From: Nostoc sp. CHAB 5715 | GTDB taxonomy: Bacteria > Cyanobacteriota > Cyanobacteriia > Cyanobacteriales > Nostocaceae | Length of the DNA: 9,840 bases | Assembly (NCBI RefSeq): GCF_020829685.1 | Contig: NZ_JAIVFR010000164.1 | Location: forward strand, 1-9,840 | Reading direction: 5' to 3' | Shown here: piece by piece, positions 5,851 through 9,840 of the stretch | How the letters are laid out: each line of letters begins with the position of its first letter | Numbering within the stretch: position 1 is the first letter of the stretch | The notes under the pieces: model-generated | What the model was told of the DNA's origin: nothing | Database searches by the model: none | What the model saw: only the letters and a program-made list of their open reading frames with translations | Translations under genes and position numbers: made by a program

Positions 5851-5962
5851 GGATTACCTGATTTTCTATCACATTTATGATACTACTGTTGAGATTCTTC
5901 GGGTATTTCATGAAGCAAGAGATTTGGCAGATTTACTAGGCGAATTAGACGAAGATTTTTAA
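5834..5962 (+). pseudogene. parE: C-terminal remnant of a ParE toxin gene
   Basis: Overlapping the end of parD in another frame, the plus strand reads IKDFKDYLIFYHIYDTTVE, then ILRVFHEARDLADLLGE, to a stop at 5960-5962. The pattern F-K-x-Y-L-I-F-Y followed by V-E-I-L-R-V-x-H-x-A-R-D is the conserved C-terminal part of ParE/RelE-superfamily toxins. About 40 of roughly 95-100 residues are present; there is no start codon and the N-terminal helices are absent. The frame opens only at 5834, right after an in-frame TAG that belongs to parD coding sequence, so the deletion junction is near 5834-5845. No toxin can be produced. Confidence 0.8.
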
Positions 5963-5975
5963 CCTCAGTTCTAAT

Positions 5976-6848
5976 TTAAACAGACTCCGGTGGATATATA
6001 TGTTCAGATACTTTGTTACCTTTCACCAAATGTTCATTGACAATAGTTTCAGCTACATTTGGGTGAACGCGAGTGTACCAAGCTCTATCATCGGAATAAA
6101 ATACAACTGGCCCTAATTGACAAACTTCCAAACAGCCAGATGTTCTTACTTCCACATCTATACCTGCTTTTTCCACTGCTGATTTTAAAGCATCAAAGGT
6201 AGGTTGCCATTTGCGTGAAGGAAGACAGCGAGTAGAAGTGCAAACTGAGATATAAGAATGCTTCAATGGGTTTTTAGTAAATGGTATGGGTTTGTTTCCC
6301 AATACATAAATATCTCGTAGTTCCTCATAAAGAGCTAACTTTGATAAATTAGGCTTGCCTTCTGGTAATAAATTTTCACCTTCGACATATGGATTAGGCA
6401 AGAAAATAGTCATGAGGTTTTCATCTGCACCATTCCAGAAATCGATTCCCCAACTTCTAGGGATACCTTCTGCATTAAATCTTCGATAAAATGCAGCACG
6501 ATTTACTTGACGTTGTTGCCTTAATTCCACAGGAGTCTTACAATGAGGGCCACCTAAATTAGCCTCAATACATAGGTGCAAATGCCAACCTTCTGTAACT
6601 ACTGTGAGATATCCATCATAGAGGATACAAATTTTGGGTGGAGCATTAAATTCTAATTCTAATACACCTCCTTGGACAATATGCCCTACACCTACCTGCT
6701 GCCAATTTTGCTCAAATAAGGTGTAGAGTAGTGACGATAAAACATCGGTACTAGAATCAAAATATTCATATTCAATAGACCCACCTGTAGATAAATTGTC
6801 AGTGGTAACTTGATTTAATGGTGTAACCCAAGGATTAAATTCAATCAT
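5976..6848 (-). CDS. DUF7676-like domain fused to thioredoxin-like [2Fe-2S] ferredoxin
   Basis: A 290-residue cytoplasmic protein with two parts. The N-terminal ~190 residues carry HLHLC (89-93), GPHC (100-103), NRAAFYRRFN (116-125), SWGIDFWNG (132-140) and MTIFLPNPY, a combination I associate with the uncharacterised DUF7676-type family; the His/Cys cluster suggests metal binding. The C-terminal ~90 residues are a thioredoxin-like ferredoxin with the four cluster cysteines C203, C208, C239 and C243 (CTSTRC...TSGCLEVC), then QLGPVVFYSDDRAWYTRVHP. It could pass electrons to, or handle metal for, the linked uptake system; this is inference. The start at 6848 has GGAGAG six bases upstream. The frame extends to 6911, but those 21 residues (HAETQRRRGEF) are a translated intergenic repeat. 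It lies 97 bp downstream of the NTF2-like gene on the same strand. Confidence 0.85.
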   Translation of the reverse strand: MIEFNPWVTPLNQVTTDNLSTGGSIEYEYFDSSTDVLSSLLYTLFEQNWQQVGVGHIVQGGVLELEFNAPPKICILYDGYLTVVTEGWHLHLCIEANLGGPHCKTPVELRQQRQVNRAAFYRRFNAEGIPRSWGIDFWNGADENLMTIFLPNPYVEGENLLPEGKPNLSKLALYEELRDIYVLGNKPIPFTKNPLKHSYISVCTSTRCLPSRKWQPTFDALKSAVEKAGIDVEVRTSGCLEVCQLGPVVFYSDDRAWYTRVHPNVAETIVNEHLVKGNKVSEHIYPPESV

Positions 6849-6854
6849 TTTAAA

Positions 6855-6860
6855 CTCTCC
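6855..6860 (-). promoter_or_regulatory. Ribosome binding site fixing the ferredoxin start at 6848
   Basis: GGAGAG on the minus strand, six bases before the ATG. It sits at the edge of an octamer repeat, so the repeat seems to provide or adjoin the ribosome binding site. It argues against the longer reading from 6911. Confidence 0.7.
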
Positions 6861-6883
6861 TCTGCGCCTCTGCGTCTCTGCGT
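6860..6883 (-). repeat. Three tandem ACGCAGAG-type octamers
   Basis: On the minus strand: ACGCAGAG, ACGCAGAG, GCGCAGAG. This is a widespread intergenic repeat of filamentous cyanobacteria, which in translation gives spurious N-termini such as HAETQRRR. It lies in the 97-bp gap before the ferredoxin gene. A HIP1 octamer is at 6918-6925 in the same gap. Confidence 0.88.
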
Positions 6884-6945
6884 GAAACAAAACCATCAAA
6901 ATATTAATCATATGTGAGCGATCGCCCCAAACAGGTAAAATCTCT

Positions 6946-7446
6946 TTAGGTCGTTTGATCAGGCATTCTCGATGAATGATGGTCTACAATCAACCAGCGA
7001 TGTCTAACGACAAGTCGCTACGCGCCTACGCCAACTTTATGGTAAACAAAGGTATATCTTGCCCTAACTTCAGATGGCTGTCCATCCTTGACAACAGCAA
7101 ATGTGTAAGTACCAGAGTTAACAGCGACATCGCAGTAAATCTGAATATTTTGCTCCTCAACTCGACCATCAGGTTTCAGGCCCAGAAACCCTTTAAAGTA
7201 ATCTTCTATTTCAGGATGAGTGTGCCGAACCTTGTTAGAAACAGTGGGAAGTAGAATCGCATCATCCGCGTAATATTTCGCAACTTCACTTGGTTTACCC
7301 GTTTGTAGCGCTTTGTCCCATTGGTCAAAAAGCGCAGCCACATCTGTTTTTGTGACTGTTGGGCAATTTGTATCGGCATAGGCAGGACTGCACAAGAGGA
7401 ACAAAAGTGCAAATAAGTTAACAACAATTACAGTGATTCTTTTCAT
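6946..7446 (-). pseudogene. Secreted SgcJ/EcaC-family (NTF2-like, DUF4440) protein interrupted by an in-frame stop
   Basis: From the ATG at 7446 the product starts with a signal peptide (MKRITVIVVNLFALLFLLCS, cleavage after AYA). The NTF2-like domain follows: VAALFDQWDKALQTGKPSEV, KYYADDAILLPTVSN and ARYTFVYHK. The reading then enters a repeat (6997-7035) and meets TAG at 7018-7020. In the same frame, beyond the repeat, it resumes as WLIVDHHSSRMPDQTT and stops at 6946-6948, exactly the family's usual ending (W-L-I-V-x-H-H-S-S). So the gene was whole and is now cut about 24 residues short, losing the last strand of the fold. A TTG three codons earlier (7455) is an alternative start. The family is typically periplasmic with unclear function. 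It sits 45 bp downstream of the TonB receptor on the same strand, presumably co-transcribed. Confidence 0.85.
6997..7035. mobile_element. 39-bp dispersed repeat inserted in the NTF2-like gene
   Basis: The segment starts GCGATGTCTAACGACAAGTC and ends GCGCCTACGCC plus AAC. It resembles the cyanobacterial repeat of GCGATGTCTACGACGGGCTACGCCTACGC style, known to me from Nostoc relatives. It has short inverted ends AGCGA (6996-7000) and TCGCT (7015-7019). Being a multiple of three it keeps the frame, yet contributes the premature TAG at 7018-7020. Confidence 0.7.
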
Positions 7447-7491
7447 AACAACCAATTAAACGATAGATTTGACAGTGATTTCTTAGCTAAT

Positions 7492-9675
7492 CTAAAATTT
7501 CCAGTTCAAACCAACTTGAAAAACCCTACCCGCATCAGGAAAACCAGCAAATAATTGATATCTTTGATTAAAGATGTTATCTACACTCCCATTCACCGCT
7601 AAATTATTGCTTAAGGGTACTCGTAACTTCACATCAAATGTCGTGTATCCTGGTAAAAATTCAGTGTTAGTGTTATTCGTGGGATATTTACCAAGTGAAT
7701 GCATGAGTAATCCTATATATAAACCTTCTGGGTTTTCATAATTAATTCCAGCATTTATACTATCTGCACCTGCAAACCGTAATTCTTTGTCAATTTCTGC
7801 AAAGTTAGAGCTTTTTAAAATCCGGGGGTCATTCGCCGTATAATTAACGAAAGCATAGACGTTTCTCGCCAGCTGTAAATTCAACGTTGCCTCAATTCCT
7901 GTAGTTTCAACTAAGCCAATATTTTCCCAGGTTCCTGTATTGCCATTTACAGGTGGTTGCAGTGACTTGAAGGCAATCAAATCAGAGATACGATTGTAAA
8001 AAAATGTTAAACGTAATAAGCCGATATCGCCGAGCTTTTGGTCAATTCCCACATCAAAACTATCACCTCTTTCGGGTTTAAGAGCTGGGTTGCCAATATT
8101 TGTAGGATTGATATTAAATAAGTTGGCAATAGTAGGAACACGAAAATTTTTAATATAGTTTGCTCTGAGAGTTGTAGAGTCAGAAAAGGCAAGTTTTGTA
8201 CCTACAGATGGGGATGTTGCTGAACTATTTATCAAGCTGCTAAAATCTTGACGTAAGCCTAAATTTACAGTCCAACCAGGAGTTAAGTTTACTTCATATC
8301 TGGCAAATAATGCTCCTTGATCGATACTAGTATCGTAGTTTATCCTCTCTAGATTAGTAGAATAACTAAAGGAAGTACTGCGTACATTCACATTGCGATA
8401 ATCAAAACCATAAACTAAGCTTTGATTTTTAGCAAAGTTCCAACTGTGTGTAGTTTGAATTCCGTAAGAAGTTTGGTTAGAATCAAACCGATTCTGAGAT
8501 GAAAGTGCGCCGCTACGACTGTCAAAGCGAGTGTTGAGAAAATCAATATAAACTCTGGCTGTTAAAAGTGAATCATCTCCACCACCTAGTTGAGAATTCC
8601 AAGTTAAATCACTGAGAACTTGGTCTGTATACTTGCGATTATTGTCGGTAAGGGAGTTAAAGAAACCTTGACCAAATTGTGGTACAGGAATAGGTACTCC
8701 TCCTGGTACACCTTGTTCTTTTCCTAAGTATTGAGTGGAAAAAGCAAGAGTGTTACGTTTACTTAAATTGGCATCAAGTTTAACGTTAAAATTGTTGTAG
8801 AGAGTATCATTGTTTTTCCTAGTTCCCTCAAAATTAGCTTCAGGAATTGCAAAAGGATAGTTGTATTCGGCTTGAGTGCGGTTGTATCCAATTACCCAAC
8901 CAATATCTCCAGTTTTTCCACTATTTTGAATACTCTGTTGGTTTAGTCCATAAGCACCAATGTTGACTTTCGCTTCTGTGGTAATTTTCTCTGTGGGACG
9001 ACGAGTGATAATATTAATTACTCCCCCAATTGCATCAGAACCGTAAAGAGTAGAACCTCCTCCCGGTAATACTTCAACTCTTTCGATGTTGTTGGTAGTA
9101 AATTCTGAAAGGTCAAACCCACCGCTACCAAGATTATTAATTGGTCTACCATCAAGCAATATTAATACTTGACCAGTATTAGAACCACGAATAAATTGAC
9201 CGCTTAAGGCGTTTACTTCCGTCCCAACAGTACCATCAGGTAAGATACCAGGGAGAAATTTGAGTGCTTCTCTGACAGTTCTAGCACCCTGCGCTTCCAT
9301 CTCTTCACCCGTAATCACGTAAATCGGACGGGTGGAATCTTTCACTGTCCCTTCGCGGCGAAAAGGTGAGAACACAGGTTCATTCAATAGCTTGTCGATG
9401 ACTGTCAGTTCAATATCGGGTTCTTTTTCTTCTGTGGACGCTGGAGGATTTTGAGCAATTCCTTGTGGTTTATTTGTTGCTGCTGGAGTATTTTCAGGTG
9501 TTACTTCTGCAAGTGGTTGTAGGTATGAAGCAGAACCTTCGTACTGGGGAAACTCAGATAATTGTGGAACTTCTGTGGCTGTGGTGCTGCAATTTCCGTA
9601 AAGTATCCCTACGGTGATAGTCAAACTAGATGCAACAATTTGAATACCCCATTTGGCAACAAAATTATTAGGCAT
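7492..9675 (-). CDS. TonB-dependent outer-membrane receptor (metal-chelate uptake)
   Basis: A complete receptor of 727 residues from the ATG at 9675. In order: signal peptide (KWGIQIVASSLTITVGILYG, about 8-27); Pro/Glu-rich linker; TonB-box-like DIELTVID (87-94); plug domain (about 111-226) with YVITGEEMEAQGARTVREAL, QVLILLDGRPINN, IERVEVLPGG and GGVINIITRR; then a 22-strand-type barrel to the C-terminal FQVGLNWKF ending in the aromatic residue needed for outer-membrane assembly. The barrel includes the usual NFRVPTIANLFN and NPALKPERGDSFDVG segments. The frame extends upstream to a GTG at 9777 and on to the window edge, but the start at 9675 gives the expected signal peptide. Plug features are BtuB/Cir-like; substrate (siderophore, heme or corrinoid) is not determinable. 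It is the first gene of the minus-strand cluster with the NTF2-like and ferredoxin genes. Confidence 0.95.
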   Translation of the reverse strand: MPNNFVAKWGIQIVASSLTITVGILYGNCSTTATEVPQLSEFPQYEGSASYLQPLAEVTPENTPAATNKPQGIAQNPPASTEEKEPDIELTVIDKLLNEPVFSPFRREGTVKDSTRPIYVITGEEMEAQGARTVREALKFLPGILPDGTVGTEVNALSGQFIRGSNTGQVLILLDGRPINNLGSGGFDLSEFTTNNIERVEVLPGGGSTLYGSDAIGGVINIITRRPTEKITTEAKVNIGAYGLNQQSIQNSGKTGDIGWVIGYNRTQAEYNYPFAIPEANFEGTRKNNDTLYNNFNVKLDANLSKRNTLAFSTQYLGKEQGVPGGVPIPVPQFGQGFFNSLTDNNRKYTDQVLSDLTWNSQLGGGDDSLLTARVYIDFLNTRFDSRSGALSSQNRFDSNQTSYGIQTTHSWNFAKNQSLVYGFDYRNVNVRSTSFSYSTNLERINYDTSIDQGALFARYEVNLTPGWTVNLGLRQDFSSLINSSATSPSVGTKLAFSDSTTLRANYIKNFRVPTIANLFNINPTNIGNPALKPERGDSFDVGIDQKLGDIGLLRLTFFYNRISDLIAFKSLQPPVNGNTGTWENIGLVETTGIEATLNLQLARNVYAFVNYTANDPRILKSSNFAEIDKELRFAGADSINAGINYENPEGLYIGLLMHSLGKYPTNNTNTEFLPGYTTFDVKLRVPLSNNLAVNGSVDNIFNQRYQLFAGFPDAGRVFQVGLNWKF

Positions 9676-9840
9676 TTGTGATTTAAGCAACCTGTATAAC
9701 TCAGAAAATTGACATTGGTAGACAAAAAGCTGATTTTGATTCAGCAAAAGGACGACAAGCATAGTGAAACTAGCCACCGCTTGTGCAACGGTAGAAGGAA
9801 AATGGCGACAGTAGAAGAAAGCCGTAGTGCATCCATGTGA
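9676..9840 (-). other. Upstream leader of the TonB receptor gene
   Basis: The receptor frame stays open through this stretch to the window edge (reading VAQAVASFTMLVVLLLNQNQ among others), but composition and the downstream signal peptide argue that it is untranslated leader and promoter. I see no cobalamin riboswitch conserved box and no clear Fur box. It holds the hairpin described at 9724-9745. Confidence 0.4.
9724..9745 (-). terminator. Possible attenuator hairpin in the receptor leader
   Basis: On the minus strand GCTGA-ATCAAAA-TCAGC (9745-9729) is followed directly by five T (9728-9724), about 50 bases before the ATG at 9675. A 5-bp stem is short for a terminator, so this is either a weak attenuator, an operator dyad, or chance. 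Confidence 0.3.

Noticed and set aside
6849..6911. Longer ferredoxin start at 6911
   Set aside because: The extra residues are the translated octamer repeat, and a good ribosome binding site precedes 6848.
6976..7254. Plus-strand frame of 92 codons over the NTF2-like gene
   Set aside because: Antisense to a recognised protein whose signal peptide and fold residues are clear.
9676..9840. Cobalamin riboswitch in front of the TonB receptor
   Set aside because: I looked for the conserved B12-box-like sequence on the minus strand and did not find it; the visible leader is also short.
9802..9840. Twelve-codon plus-strand peptide starting MATVEESRSA at the right edge
   Set aside because: Too short and unsupported by any context.

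Overview
The window looks like chromosomal DNA of a filamentous, probably heterocyst-forming cyanobacterium (Nostocales). The evidence is about ten HIP1 octamers (GCGATCGC), low-GC intergenic DNA full of short tandem repeats typical of Nostoc relatives, and proteins of cyanobacterial type. No species can be assigned from the sequence alone.

Layout. 1-347 (minus): 5' part of a DUF2887/Rpn-type PD-(D/E)XK nuclease-like gene, cut by the window edge. 348-843: repeat-rich gap. 844-1587 (plus): orphan polar amino acid ABC ATPase, BgtA/GlnQ type. 1606-2400 (minus): class I SAM methyltransferase, convergent with it. 2652-3530 (plus): LysR regulator, divergent from the methyltransferase. A MITE-like element of about 170 bp with inverted ends and a 9-bp direct repeat sits on the LysR stop codon. 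3897-4238 (minus): ruins of a YoeB-type toxin-antitoxin pair. 4628-5425 (minus): metal-chelate substrate-binding lipoprotein lacking its C-terminal lobe. 5482-5547 (minus): a 21-residue relic duplicating the end of the ferredoxin gene. 5608-5962 (plus): ParD antitoxin followed by only the end of ParE. 5976-6848 (minus): fusion of a DUF7676-like domain to a thioredoxin-like [2Fe-2S] ferredoxin. 6946-7446 (minus): secreted SgcJ/EcaC (NTF2-like) protein broken by an in-frame repeat insertion carrying a stop. 7492-9675 (minus): full-length TonB-dependent outer-membrane receptor.

How the genes fit together. From 9675 down to 4628 all non-toxin-antitoxin genes lie on the minus strand in the order receptor, NTF2-like periplasmic protein, DUF7676-ferredoxin, substrate-binding lipoprotein. 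This resembles a TonB-dependent metal-chelate uptake operon (siderophore, heme or corrinoid; the ligand cannot be read from sequence). The inner-membrane permease and ATPase are absent where they would be expected, and the binding protein is truncated. The locus therefore seems to be decaying at its 3' end.

The main result is this decay pattern. Two unrelated type II toxin-antitoxin loci have each lost the middle or front of the toxin while keeping a nearly complete antitoxin. A ferredoxin paralogue is reduced to its tail, and small repeats have landed in or against coding sequence. I see no CRISPR array, tRNA or rRNA, and no complete insertion sequence.
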